A stretch of 46,231 nt of DNA from an uncultured bacterium. GTDB lineage: Bacteria; JAAXHH01. Both the position numbers and the translations under genes were made by a program. The stretch's first letter is position 1, and the number at the start of each line of letters is the position of its first letter. Shown here in pieces: positions 34,777 through 43,597 of the stretch. The notes beneath the pieces are model-generated. The model made no database searches, was not told where the DNA came from, and worked only from the letters and a program-made list of their open reading frames with translations. The stretch lies in NCBI GenBank assembly GCA_913051705.1, contig CAJXCW010000006.1:1-46231 (forward strand), in the 5' to 3' direction.

Positions 34777-35634
34777 TTACTGTTCTATCAGCTTGATTTC
34801 GAACAGCTTGGGCCAGAGCTTGCCGGTGACGAACAGGCGGTTCTTGACTGAATCGTAGGCAATACCGTTCAACACGTCTACCGTAGAACTATGATCTTCG
34901 GGGGGGAGCAGGCCGGCCAGGTCAATCCAGCCAACCACCCGGCCGTTGGCGGGATTGATGCGGGCGATCCGATCCGATTGCCAGACATTGGCGTAAATCT
35001 CACCTTTGACGTACTCCAGTTCGTTAAGTCGGGTAACCTTCCCCTGGTCGTCCCTTACAGTGACCCGATCAATCTCCTCAAACGTAATCTTATCACGGAA
35101 ATAGAGATTGGCCGTGCCGTCGCTTATGATAAATTGCGTGCCGTCGTACGTAATGCCCCAGCCTTCGGTCGGGTAGGTCACGCTGCGAAGCTGCTCGAAC
35201 GTGTCTTTGTTGTAGATAAAACCGATGCGGGAGGTCCAGGATAGCTGAAGGATTTTGTTGTCATAGACGACAATGCCCTCGCCGAATATGGAAGATGATA
35301 AATGATGAATCTGCTCTACGCTGCCTGTTTGAAGATCGACCTTCCTCAGCGAGGAACGGCCGCGGAGACCGGTCCCTTCAAAAACTTTCTCACCCTCTAT
35401 CATCAGCCCCTGTGTGTACGCTCCAGAATCATGAGGATACGTATTGACCACTTCGTAGGTATAATTCCTGACGGGCGCCTCACCCGAGGAAGAAGAAGCG
35501 CCGAAGGGTTCCGTTGAAGATTCAGATTTTGAATTAGTGGGATCGGCGCAGGTGACAAAACCAAGCATGCCGATCATGACCAGTACACAGGTAAAGATTA
35601 TATGGAACATGCACCATCGGCCTTTTGAAAACAT
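34777..35634 (-). CDS. Glutaminyl-peptide cyclotransferase (PF05096-type), exported
   Basis: This 285-residue protein has a hydrophobic N-terminus (HIIFTCVLVMIGMLGFVTC|ADPT) with a lipobox-like Cys, though Thr at -1 is unusual, followed by a serine-rich linker. The body matches the five-bladed beta-propeller of plant/bacterial glutamine cyclotransferases: TYPHDSGAYTQGLMIEGEKV, FEGTGLRGRSSLRKVDLQTG, EGWGITYDGTQFIISDG, LNELEYVKGEIYANVWQSD, LNGIAYDSVKNRLFVTGKLW. The enzyme turns N-terminal Gln into pyroglutamate. Several exported proteins here would expose an N-terminal Gln, fitting a partner role. AAGGG precedes the ATG. Confidence 0.93.
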   Translation of the reverse strand: MFSKGRWCMFHIIFTCVLVMIGMLGFVTCADPTNSKSESSTEPFGASSSSGEAPVRNYTYEVVNTYPHDSGAYTQGLMIEGEKVFEGTGLRGRSSLRKVDLQTGSVEQIHHLSSSIFGEGIVVYDNKILQLSWTSRIGFIYNKDTFEQLRSVTYPTEGWGITYDGTQFIISDGTANLYFRDKITFEEIDRVTVRDDQGKVTRLNELEYVKGEIYANVWQSDRIARINPANGRVVGWIDLAGLLPPEDHSSTVDVLNGIAYDSVKNRLFVTGKLWPKLFEIKLIEQ

Positions 35635-35880
35635 CCTATTTACCCTTGTCGTAAATCCTGGTACATAATATAGGCATCTTCCAGACCATGATCAGGGTGT
35701 TTGAAGGCGCAGGGCAACGTGCCTACGATGTTAAAACCCACGCTTGTTCCCGACTGGTATCCGGTGGATAGGGATAGGTATCCGCCTGCCCCACCACCTG
35801 ATGAAAAATAGGCCATATCACGTTAAAATCGTTGTCCAAAGCCGGTCGAATAGTCAACATAATTTAATCAATGCGCCAAC

Positions 35881-36696
35881 TCAAATCGCCCAATATTTCC
35901 ACAGATCCTCAGGCACTTCGAGCTTGAAGGCCGGATCTTCTTTCAATCGATGGGCGTAACGGACCACCACGGCAAACCGGGGAGACGGATGGACATTGAC
36001 CGAACCGCTATGGCATAGATATGAATGCCATAGCAGCACATCGCCGGCTTTTCCCGTAAATTCCCGGGATGACTCCGGCGCGATATCGGAAAAGATGGGG
36101 CGACTATGCTTACGAAAGCTACCGGCTATTTCATCGGGATGTTCCAGAAAATATCGGTGCGTCGTCAAATGACTTCCGGGCCAGTATGTAAATGCGCCGC
36201 CACGCGACGCAACGTCGTACAAATAGGTGGTGAATCCGACCATAAAGGGTACGTGCGGTTGACCGATATGCTGCGCATACCCGTCGATATGACCAATCGT
36301 TGGGATGGACCAGGCTTCGGCCTGCTCCGGTTTGGGCCAGTTCAGGATAGGGGCGCCGCCCCCGACGTGATCATCCGGTCCCCTGCAGAAGTCTCCGCCG
36401 CCGAGTTGGTTGCCGATAGCCTGATACGTTGGATAACGCGTCGGCTGTTTATCCGGCGGATCAAACTGGAAATCGTTCAAATTATGCCGATCAGGCCAGG
36501 ATTCACGGTCTCCCGGACGGATACCGAGAGCTTGCCAAATCTGATCACGCCAGAACGTGAGCGTATCTCCATCGATCAGGTTTTCTAAAATAAGATACCC
36601 ATGGGCCTTAAAAAAGCCAACCTGGTCCACATCCAATCGAAACTCAGATTCCAACGTTACCACCCCTCGTTCATGCTGATTATTTAATCGTCTCAT
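35881..36696 (-). CDS. Phytanoyl-CoA dioxygenase (PhyH) family oxygenase
   Basis: This 271-residue Fe(II)/2-oxoglutarate oxygenase has His136 and Asp138 (GHIDGYAQ), a distal His in WHSYLCHSGSVN (His229, with His224 nearby) and Arg240 in PSPRFAVVVRY for 2-oxoglutarate. FFKAHGYLILENL is the usual N-terminal motif and YWPGSH the turn. Its sequence differs from the PhyH at 16543, so it is not a recent duplicate. The start lacks a good ribosome site; a GTG 33 bases downstream is an alternative. The gene follows the M32 gene on the same strand. Confidence 0.9.
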   Translation of the reverse strand: MRRLNNQHERGVVTLESEFRLDVDQVGFFKAHGYLILENLIDGDTLTFWRDQIWQALGIRPGDRESWPDRHNLNDFQFDPPDKQPTRYPTYQAIGNQLGGGDFCRGPDDHVGGGAPILNWPKPEQAEAWSIPTIGHIDGYAQHIGQPHVPFMVGFTTYLYDVASRGGAFTYWPGSHLTTHRYFLEHPDEIAGSFRKHSRPIFSDIAPESSREFTGKAGDVLLWHSYLCHSGSVNVHPSPRFAVVVRYAHRLKEDPAFKLEVPEDLWKYWAI

Positions 36697-36784
36697 TATT
36701 CATCATACCAAAGAACACCTCAAAATGCAATAATGAATACACCGAAAATGGTTATCCGCACACGATTAATGGCACCCTGAACGC

Positions 36785-36825
36785 GCACGGCGCGCCGTGC
36801 ACCTAACTCACCAACTCACCACTTT
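36785..36825. repeat. 16-bp palindrome plus CTCACCA word array at the M32 3' end
   Basis: GCACGGCGCGCCGTGC (36785-36800) is a perfect palindrome. It is followed by repeated CTCACCAA words (36805-36819) that reach the TAG stop of the M32 gene. The palindrome shares a core with the hairpin at 69-99. Confidence 0.6.
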
Positions 36826-38319
36826 CTACACTTCGTACAACCTGCCGAATTTTTCCTCCATATAGGTCAGGAAATAATCCGCTGACAGCGCTTTACCGGT
36901 CACCTGTTTCACCAGATCTTTGGGGCGATAGGCCATACCCAATTGATGGATATTTTCCCTGAGCCATTCACGTAAAGGTAATAACTCGCCGTGGGCGATC
37001 TGCTCCGTCAGGTCCGGCAGGGCCTGTTTTGCCGTATCATAGAATTGCGCCCCGTACAGATTACCCAGCGTATAAGTGGGAAAATACCCGAAGCTGCCGT
37101 GGGACCAGTGAATATCCTGTAGCACCCCACTTCGGTCATCCGGCGGTTCGATGCCGAAGTATTCTTTCATCTTGGCATGCCATATATCCGGTAGATCGTT
37201 AACCGTATATACATCCGCGAACAGGCCCCGTTCGATTTCAAAACGCAACAGGATGTGGAGGTTGTATGTCACTTCATCCGCTTCGACGCGAATCAGCGAC
37301 GGCGTGACTTCGTTGACGGCGGCATAGAGTTCTTCTTCGGTGACGCCCTGCATACTCTCCGGGAATGTCTCAACGAATTTGGGGTAGAAATAACGCCAGA
37401 ACGCCCTGCTGCGACAGACCATATTCTCCCACATACGGGATTGCGACTCATGGATGCCCAAGGAGACCGATTGCCCTCTTGGCGTCCCTTCGTGATTTAC
37501 ATCCTGTCCCTGCTCATATAGACCATGCCCGGTTTCGTGAATAATGCCGTACAGCGACTGGGCCGGCAAATTCTCGGCATACCGAGTGGTCAGCCGGACA
37601 TCCTGGACGCCCATGTGGGTGCAGAAAGGGTGTGGAGAAATATCCAACCGGCCGGCCTCATAATCGAAACCCATCTGCTTCGAGACCATCACACCGAACC
37701 GGCGCTGATCTTCAACAGGGTAAGTCTTTTTGAGGAAATCGGTACGTGGCTTGACCTCTGAATTCTGTATCCGTTGCACCAGATCCACTGTGGGGCCGCG
37801 TAAGGCCTCGAACACATCGGCTATGTCCTGGGTAGAAGCGCCGGGCTCATATTCTTCCAGAAGGGCATCGTAGGGTTCGTTCTCATAGCCGATGGCTTCA
37901 GCGCTTTCTTTCTGGAGTTTAACCAGTTTTTCGACCCAGGGGGCAAATGAAGGAAAGTCGTTATTTGCACGGGCTTGCATCCATACTTCTATGGCGGCGG
38001 AACTGGTCTCTGCCAGCGCTTTGACCAGGCTGGTCGGTAATTTTTCAGCCCGTTTATGAGACCAGGTGATCTCTCTCAGATTAACCTGTTGATCTAAGGT
38101 AAGTTCTTCAGACCCGGCCCTTTCAATGGCATGGCCCATTTCCTCGGATATAAACCGGGTATGAGCCATGCCGGATAAGGTCGCCAGCTGACGACCACGC
38201 GTCGCCGCGCCCTTTCGAGGCATATAGACCTCCTGATCCCATCCCATCAGAGCCAGCGCCCCATGGATATCACCCACCTCTTGCTGTATAACCATCATTT
38301 GACCATAGTATTTACCCAT
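36826..38319 (-). CDS. M32-family carboxypeptidase (thermostable carboxypeptidase Taq-like)
   Basis: The protein has 497 residues from ATG 38319, preceded by GGGAG; the frame is open eight residues further. The zinc site is His261, Glu262 and His265 in IIHETGHGLYEQG, with the family's ESQSRMWENMV containing the third ligand, and an N-terminal helical lid (ALMGWDQEVYMPRKGAATRG). YFPTYTLGNLYGAQFY and DIHWSHGSFGYFP are further M32 marks. It removes C-terminal residues in the cytosol. It lies 28 bases downstream of the ATP-grasp gene, probably in one operon. Confidence 0.95.
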   Translation of the reverse strand: MGKYYGQMMVIQQEVGDIHGALALMGWDQEVYMPRKGAATRGRQLATLSGMAHTRFISEEMGHAIERAGSEELTLDQQVNLREITWSHKRAEKLPTSLVKALAETSSAAIEVWMQARANNDFPSFAPWVEKLVKLQKESAEAIGYENEPYDALLEEYEPGASTQDIADVFEALRGPTVDLVQRIQNSEVKPRTDFLKKTYPVEDQRRFGVMVSKQMGFDYEAGRLDISPHPFCTHMGVQDVRLTTRYAENLPAQSLYGIIHETGHGLYEQGQDVNHEGTPRGQSVSLGIHESQSRMWENMVCRSRAFWRYFYPKFVETFPESMQGVTEEELYAAVNEVTPSLIRVEADEVTYNLHILLRFEIERGLFADVYTVNDLPDIWHAKMKEYFGIEPPDDRSGVLQDIHWSHGSFGYFPTYTLGNLYGAQFYDTAKQALPDLTEQIAHGELLPLREWLRENIHQLGMAYRPKDLVKQVTGKALSADYFLTYMEEKFGRLYEV

Positions 38320-38347
38320 GGCGGATCTCCCAATATAAAACACATCT

Positions 38348-39622
38348 TTACGATTTTATTAACGGCAATTCTTCTTTAATACGCAATCGCAGACAATCAT
38401 ATGCGTTTCTGAGCGCCTGTTCTACGAAGGCCGGCGTAGTACCCCGCGCGAACAGAAAGCCGGGGTAACCGCCGCCCTCCGGTAATGGTTTCAAGATCTC
38501 ACCTTTTTTAGCGGTGATCACCATGTTTTCGATACCCTCTACTTGACGGGCAGCCTCCACCCCTTCAACCCTCTCGAAAATTCCGCCCTCTGGTATCGGC
38601 AGCATCATCACGCCACTGGCCTGCCCGCATTGTTCTAATGTATCGATGTCCAGACGCAATGCCTGCCGTAATATAAGCTCTTCCAGTGAGATACCCAGAC
38701 CGAATTGGAGTGTGCGTGAACACAGGCCGCCGATGGATCGACCGGCGACTTCGATCACCCAGGGGCCATCATTGTTGATTCGAAGTTCGGCGTGGACAGG
38801 GCCCTCCGACAAACCAATGGCCCTGGTCGCCTGCTCCGCCGTGTCTATTATAGCCTGTTGGATACCTTCCGGCAGCCGGGATGGGGTGACATAGATCGTC
38901 TCTTCAAAATAAGGGCCTTCCAGCGGGTCGGGCTTGTCGAAGATAGCCAGAACCCGGAGATCACCGTGCATCAACAGGCCTTCTAAGGCGACCTCCACGC
39001 CGGGGATATATGATTCCACCAGGAGACGTTGCGCATCCGGATCATCACTGGGCGCCAGGTCGGGTGAATGTTGTAGAATTCGCCCGATCCGATAAAACGC
39101 CTCGACGAAAGTCTCCGGCGTATCGACACGGATGACACCCCGGCTCCCGGAGAGTAAAAGGGGTTTCAAGACACACGGATATGTTTGTTCGGATGCTATT
39201 TGTACGGGATCATCGGTCAATTCATAACGCGAATAAGCCGGAGAGGCCACCTCCGCACGGTCGAGCAGTGTACGCAACCGATATTTGTTCCGGGAGGCCA
39301 CAGCGGCAGCCGGCGCATTATGAGCTAAGGCCAGGGCTTCACATGCCCTGGCAGCTATCTCTGTGGTTTTGTCATCCACAGGCACAATCGCATCAAGCGG
39401 ATGCGCCCGGTCATAGTCAATAATATCCACCACAGCCTGCGAAGGATCTCTAAAGCGCAGGGCCAGGGGGACGTTCCACTCATCCGCCAGGACATGACAG
39501 AAATCGGTGCCTACCACCACCTCTATATCCAACTGTTGAGCCGCCTCTAAAAACGGTTCAGCCCGATAGGTGGTTGTGGGCATCAACAGAAGAAGACGTT
39601 TTCGGATGTGATCGTCAGACAT
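38348..39622 (-). CDS. ATP-grasp enzyme, possible amino acid/peptide ligase
   Basis: The protein has 424 residues from ATG 39622; the frame is open to 39670 through a repeat array. An N-terminal pre-ATP-grasp Rossmann-like part (LLLLMPTTTYRAEPFLEAAQ) precedes the ATP-grasp domain: YPCVLKPLLLSGSRGVIRVD with the ATP lysine, then LLVESYIPGVEVALEGLL and IEVAGRSIGGLCSRTLQFG with magnesium ligands. This resembles carnosine/L-amino acid ligases. The substrate cannot be told. The M32 peptidase partner is consistent with peptide metabolism but not proof. Confidence 0.85.
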   Translation of the reverse strand: MSDDHIRKRLLLLMPTTTYRAEPFLEAAQQLDIEVVVGTDFCHVLADEWNVPLALRFRDPSQAVVDIIDYDRAHPLDAIVPVDDKTTEIAARACEALALAHNAPAAAVASRNKYRLRTLLDRAEVASPAYSRYELTDDPVQIASEQTYPCVLKPLLLSGSRGVIRVDTPETFVEAFYRIGRILQHSPDLAPSDDPDAQRLLVESYIPGVEVALEGLLMHGDLRVLAIFDKPDPLEGPYFEETIYVTPSRLPEGIQQAIIDTAEQATRAIGLSEGPVHAELRINNDGPWVIEVAGRSIGGLCSRTLQFGLGISLEELILRQALRLDIDTLEQCGQASGVMMLPIPEGGIFERVEGVEAARQVEGIENMVITAKKGEILKPLPEGGGYPGFLFARGTTPAFVEQALRNAYDCLRLRIKEELPLIKS

Positions 39623-39624
39623 GA

Positions 39625-39692
39625 GCAAATAAGCAAATGGATCAAGGGATAAAGGAGTCCTATGGATCAATGAACTAATGAATATATCGCCT
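39625..39692. repeat. GCAAATAA / GGATCAA word array before the ATP-grasp gene
   Basis: Words AGCAAATAAGCAAATGGATCA and ATGGATCAATGAACTAATGA recur at 39625-39692, at the 5' side of the minus-strand gene. It supplies the non-native N-terminal codons of the longest frame. Confidence 0.6.
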
Positions 39693-39907
39693 TTCGGTCA
39701 AGGTTTTCCGGTAGATTCCAAGGTCTTTTACCCTGTTTTTTAACTTTTTTCCAAGGATCGTTTTTACGAGCCTTTAGAAAGGGCGCTATTATGTATCTTA
39801 TTGATTTTAATTGAGATATGTAATTTACAAAACGCATGTTTGGCATAGAAAGTTAAAAAAATGGCGTGGTGCCCGTGGTTATTGGCTTCCGCAGTGATAA
39901 AAATATC

Positions 39908-39936
39908 TTGCGCACCTATATGCAAGCCATTATACT
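39908..39936 (+). promoter_or_regulatory. Candidate promoter for the HU gene
   Basis: TTGCGC (39908-39913) and TATACT (39931-39936) are 17 bases apart, about 130 bases before the HU start. The -10 is near consensus. Confidence 0.45.
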
Positions 39937-40070
39937 TGTACGCAACGTACACCTTTTTAACACCCGTGTTGTTACCGGATACATCTTTCGGTCAACTGCG
40001 GGGTCGTCTTTGCACCACAAGGTGCATTGCATTACTCTCATACAGATTCCTATTTATAGGAGGGTAACAC

Positions 40071-40343
40071 ATGAATCGCGCAGAATTGGCTGCTCAAGTT
40101 GCCGATGCGGCAGGTTTGTCCAAATCCGATGCTGATAGCGCTGTTGCAGCAACCCTGGATGCCATCAAAGGTAGCCTGGCAGACGGCGACTCCGTAACGC
40201 TGATTGGTTTCGGTACGTTCAGCGTATCGCAGCGGGAAGCCCGGACCGGTCGAAATCCGTCAACGGGTGCCAAGATCAATATTCCTGCTAAGAAAGTAGC
40301 CAAGTTTTCAGCAGGCAAAGCCTTGAAAGATGCTGTAGCTTAA
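40071..40343 (+). CDS. hup: HU-type DNA-binding protein
   Basis: This 90-residue protein starts MNRAELAAQVADAAGLSKSD, has LIGFGTFSVSQREARTGRNP and the RNPST arm, then KVAKFSAGKALKDAVA. It is a bacterial HU-like nucleoid protein, forming dimers that bend DNA. AGGAGG precedes the ATG. It is monocistronic: a terminator follows at 40356. It is distinct from the IHF-like gene at 7710 (98 residues, RNPRT). Confidence 0.95.
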   Translation: MNRAELAAQVADAAGLSKSDADSAVAATLDAIKGSLADGDSVTLIGFGTFSVSQREARTGRNPSTGAKINIPAKKVAKFSAGKALKDAVA

Positions 40344-40355
40344 GAAACACCCTTT

Positions 40356-40391
40356 AAGCCCATCTGGTCTCTTCGACTGGATGGGCTTTTT
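40356..40391 (+). terminator. Factor-independent terminator of the HU gene
   Basis: AAGCCCATC (40356-40364) pairs with GATGGGCTT (40380-40388) and is followed by a run of Ts. It lies 13 bases after the HU stop codon. Confidence 0.85.
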
Positions 40392-40479
40392 CTATTTAGA
40401 GCCTATCCGAATTCCCTGTGTTCCCTGTGGTTAAATCTCTCCGGTAATTCTGCTATCCGTGTTTTATTTTCAAGGATCA

Positions 40480-41791
40480 ATGATGCCGACTCGAGAACAT
40501 TAGCGCCTGGGTGATACGGTTGCCGGTGGCGTGCCGCCCTGGAACCGTTGGGGCCCCTATGTCAGTTCACGTGCCTGGGGGACCGTGGGGGAAGACTATA
40601 GTCCGGACGGGAATGCATGGACCTTCCTGCCGCATGACCTGGCCCGCAGCAAAACCTACCGAAGGGGGAAGCCGGCCTGGCCGGTATTTGCGACCGGTTT
40701 CAACTTCTGAACTTCTCCCTCGGTCTGTGGAATACCCGGGACCCCTTCCTCAAAGAACGAGCCTTCGGTCTGACCGCCCCGGAAGGCAATCACGGCGAAG
40801 ACGTTAAAGAGTACTATTTCTACCTCGACAATACGCCGACCCATAGCTATATGCGGTACCTGTACAAGTACCCGCAGGTCGCATACCCCTATCAAAAACT
40901 CATGGAAAAAAACCGGCAACGGGCGGGCCAGGGTTTGGAATACGAATTACTGGATACGGGCGTATTTGATGAAGACCGTTATTTCGATATCTTCGTCGAA
41001 TACGCCAAAGCAGACGCGGACGACATATGTATTCGTATAGAAGCCTTTAACCGCGGACCGCGTTGCTGCATATCCTTCCGCATCTTTGGTTTCGGAATTC
41101 ATGGAGCTGGTCCGTTCCGCGTCCGATCTCTAATCGGACTGATTCCTCTATTCGCTATCGATGTCCTGAAAGAAAAAGACCTGCAAGATTTTCCTGAATT
41201 TCGCTCGGATCTCAACTGGTTCCTGGATAACAGCCGTGATCTGGTCAGCCGGTGTTGTTATACGGATGAGACCCGGAATGAACGGCGGCATATCCTGACC
41301 GTGGTGGATCAGGATCAGCTCGGGCGGATACTCAGACGGGTATGGGATCCTGAGGAATTTCTATCTCCGGCCGGCATACTCAGCCTGTCGAAGATCCACG
41401 AAACACACCCGTTTATTTACGGTGAGGCGGATGTACGTTACGAACCGGCGGAAGCGATAATCAAGCTCAAAGGGGGCCACTCAAACTGGCGTGGTCCAGT
41501 CTGGTTTCCCACCTCCTATTTGCTCATTTCGGCCTTGAAAATGTTCGGTGAGGCCTACGGTCCTGAGTTTGTCGTCGACCTACCACCGAGCTCGTCAGAG
41601 CGCCCACTGTCTCCGACGGACACCGACCGATCTACGGCGATACCACCAAATTCCAGGAAGATCCTCACTTGCGCGATTGCCCCCTGTTTCATGAATACTT
41701 TCACGGCGACAACGGTGCCGGTCTGGGTGCAAGTCACCAGACGGGCTCGACGGGGTTGGTGGCGTCTTTGATTGATGAGTGGCGGCGGTAA
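40480..41791 (+). pseudogene. MGH1-like glucosidase (GH63-related) with nonsense, frameshifts and internal deletion
   Basis: The gene reads [41 protein letters not shown], then in another frame [53 protein letters not shown], and later [17 protein letters not shown] and [20 protein letters not shown], the hallmark blocks of MGH1-like glucosidases. Lesions: TAG at 40501, eight codons in; a shift in a G-run near 40660; a large loss after EAFNRGP near 41060 that removes the middle of the enzyme; and a shift near 41585 with further loss. It ends at TAA 41789-41791, six bases from the stop of the convergent isomerase gene. The family length is about 850-900 residues, so roughly half is gone. Confidence 0.88.
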
Positions 41792-41796
41792 ATCCA

Positions 41797-42741
41797 CTAT
41801 ATCTCCACCCCTACTTCCGCCGCTACTCGCCGGACGAACGCATTCGCGGCCGGAATTTTCTCTGGTGGGATATGCTCGAACAGCAGATAACCGTCTGGAT
41901 TGATGGCCTGGAAACGCGTAAGAAACGTCTTATAGTCAAGTATCCCTTCACCGGGAACCTCTTCGTCAAGATGAGAGACCAGATCGTTACCGACGCGGAT
42001 GTCTTTGGCATGGCCAATGGGTGAAATGGGACCGAGGCGATCAAAAATATAGTTTAGTTGCGCCGTACTGTTGAACGCCTGATGAATCGACTCAAAGTGG
42101 TTGACCGGATCCATCACCACGCGTATCCGGGACGAGCCGACGCGTTCGATCACCTCAACGCAAATATCTGGATTGCGCATGATAGAGACCACATGGCACT
42201 CCACCACAACCGTCACACCATTGGTTTCGGCATCATCCCCGATTTCACGCAGCGAATCGACAAAACGATCTACACTCTCCGACGTATGGTTGTCCGGATG
42301 GGGCGTCCAGGAACCGGCCGGATTAAGACTGCCGGGACGGATCAGGTGGACACCGGCCTTGAGGTGTCGCGCCATTCGGTTTCCAGCTTGGATTTTATCG
42401 ATGACCCGGCGCCGCACCGTGTCGTCCGGATCGAACAGACATTCCCCATAGAGGAGCAGAAACTGAGCCATCTCCAGGCCAAGCGATTCCCATATCTCGC
42501 ATCCACGCCCGCATTCTTCCTCGGTAACCGTAGTCGGATCACCACCGAAATGGTGGCCGAAACCGGTAAAACCCATCTCAAGAACGCTATCAAACTGATT
42601 GGATGTAAATGTACGGAAATCATTCGGTAGCATATGGACTACCTGAGTACCGGTCACACCGATCATCCTTGTTTCCGTACTCTGATCATCTGCCGCCGGT
42701 TGTAACGTATTGGGCAGCATACCAACAACGCCGAGACGCAT
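41797..42741 (-). CDS. Sugar phosphate isomerase/epimerase-like TIM-barrel protein
   Basis: This 314-residue protein resembles the AP-endonuclease-2/xylose isomerase-like barrel family: MRLGVVGMLPN at the start, HFGGDPTTVTEEECGRGCEI, GVTVVVECHVVSIMRNPD with the metal Glu, VVMDPVNHFESIHQ, GHAKDIRV and LFEHIPPEKIPAA with His and Glu metal-ligand positions. Such enzymes isomerise or epimerise sugars or cyclitols. AAAGGA precedes the ATG. Its 3' end almost touches the glucosidase remnant. Confidence 0.85.
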   Translation of the reverse strand: MRLGVVGMLPNTLQPAADDQSTETRMIGVTGTQVVHMLPNDFRTFTSNQFDSVLEMGFTGFGHHFGGDPTTVTEEECGRGCEIWESLGLEMAQFLLLYGECLFDPDDTVRRRVIDKIQAGNRMARHLKAGVHLIRPGSLNPAGSWTPHPDNHTSESVDRFVDSLREIGDDAETNGVTVVVECHVVSIMRNPDICVEVIERVGSSRIRVVMDPVNHFESIHQAFNSTAQLNYIFDRLGPISPIGHAKDIRVGNDLVSHLDEEVPGEGILDYKTFLTRFQAINPDGYLLFEHIPPEKIPAANAFVRRVAAEVGVEI

Positions 42742-42862
42742 GAGGGTTCCTTTGAAGTGAAGCGTGAAGCGTCATTTTTCTGTAATTCGCCCATATTGTC
42801 AAGACAATTATCCCATTCATGACCGTATACTTTTGAAAACTGGTCTAATCAGGTCATAGTAC

Positions 42863-42944
42863 TGTCATGCCCGAAAGCCTTAATCGGGCATCCATAGCAG
42901 GGATCGGTCATATGGATGCCCGATTAAGGCTTTCGGGCATGACA
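42863..42944. repeat. REP-like element: 34-bp perfect inverted repeat
   Basis: Arms at 42863-42896 and 42911-42944 match exactly as reverse complements around a 14-base loop. Each arm itself contains TGCCCGA-N9-TCGGGCA, a small hairpin, and the GTCATGCCCG...CGGGCATCCA layout of REP-type palindromes widespread in bacteria. The two inverted units form a BIME-like pair. It may be mobilised by a RAYT-type transposase; none is in this window. Confidence 0.9.
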
Positions 42945-43074
42945 AAATGGCTCCAATAAGAAGTGATGTCGAAAGTGTACGGTAGTGAATCATCCCATCG
43001 GGGAATACCATATTTTTGTCCTTTTACCTGCCTGATCATTTGGCTGGCCGGCTGATCTGTTGATTGAAAAACCT

Positions 43075-43140
43075 CCTATCGCTTACCGCTTACTGCCTAC
43101 CGCCTTTTGCTTTCTGCCTTCTGCTATTTTGCCTTCTGCC
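43075..43140. repeat. CTTACCGC / CTTCTGC word array
   Basis: CGCTTAC-CGCTTAC-TGCCTAC-CGCC and then CTTTCTGCCTTCTGC-like words repeat with a 7-base period. The array lies between the REP-like element and the tRNA promoter. Its words match the right arm of the 21385 array. Confidence 0.8.
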
Positions 43141-43155
43141 GCCCCATATTTTCCC

Positions 43156-43184
43156 TTGACTTAAACAGGGCTGTCCCGTATTTT
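43156..43184 (+). promoter_or_regulatory. Promoter of the tRNA-Leu/tRNA-Val pair
   Basis: TTGACT (43156-43161) and TATTTT (43179-43184) are 17 bases apart and lie 42 bases upstream of the mature tRNA-Leu. Confidence 0.5.
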
Positions 43185-43226
43185 TATGGACCCAATATGA
43201 TGCCGGTGATACAGAGTATGTGATAC

Positions 43227-43313
43227 GCCGGGGTGGTGAAATTGGTAGACACAGGAGACTTAAAATCTCCCGGACCTCAATAGTCCGTGCCGGTTCGAGT
43301 CCGGCCCTCGGTA
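43227..43313 (+). tRNA. tRNA-Leu (anticodon TAA)
   Basis: The 87-base gene has an acceptor stem GCCGGGG/CCTCGGT, a D-arm with TGGTGAAATTGGTAGACA, an anticodon stem GGAGA/TCTCC enclosing CTTAAAA (anticodon TAA at 43261-43263), a long class II variable arm and the T-loop TTCGAGT. CCA is not encoded. It is followed after 26 bases by tRNA-Val. Confidence 0.96.
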
Positions 43314-43339
43314 TCAGTTTGGTCATATTAAGATAACAA

Positions 43340-43413
43340 GGGCGCTTAGCTCAGATGGTTAGAGTGCCACGTTGACATCGTGGAGGTCAGTGGTTCGATC
43401 CCACTAGCGCCCA
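43340..43413 (+). tRNA. tRNA-Val (anticodon GAC)
   Basis: The 74-base gene has an acceptor stem GGGCGCT/AGCGCCC, a D-arm TAGCTCAGATGGTTAGA, an anticodon stem CCACG/CGTGG enclosing TTGACAT (anticodon GAC at 43374-43376) and a T-loop TTCGATC. CCA is not encoded. It is cotranscribed with tRNA-Leu, probably. Confidence 0.96.
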
Positions 43414-43597
43414 TTTTATTTTTTCTTCACAATATACGTGTAGCCCAGACCTATGTCGGTGCGGTTCATCAAGCCGGCCAGGCCACTGATCCTACCGGGC
43501 TGCACTGTTTTATTTCCGGCTAATCCTCCAATCTATTTCTTACATGTAGCCGTTCTTGTAACCATTCACCATCTGGTCTTATTTGGAGTGTCTGCTG

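Larger units (their letters stand above)
42742..43226. other. Gene-free region upstream of the tRNA genes
   Basis: No gene is supported in these 485 bases. They contain GAAGCGT words near 42754-42768, a 34-bp perfect palindrome (42863-42944), a CTTACCGC/CTTCTGC word array (43075-43140) and the tRNA promoter (43156). Confidence 0.6.

Noticed and set aside
34612-34851. 79-residue plus-strand frame over the terminator
   Set aside because: It runs through a strong terminator and into the antisense of the cyclotransferase gene.
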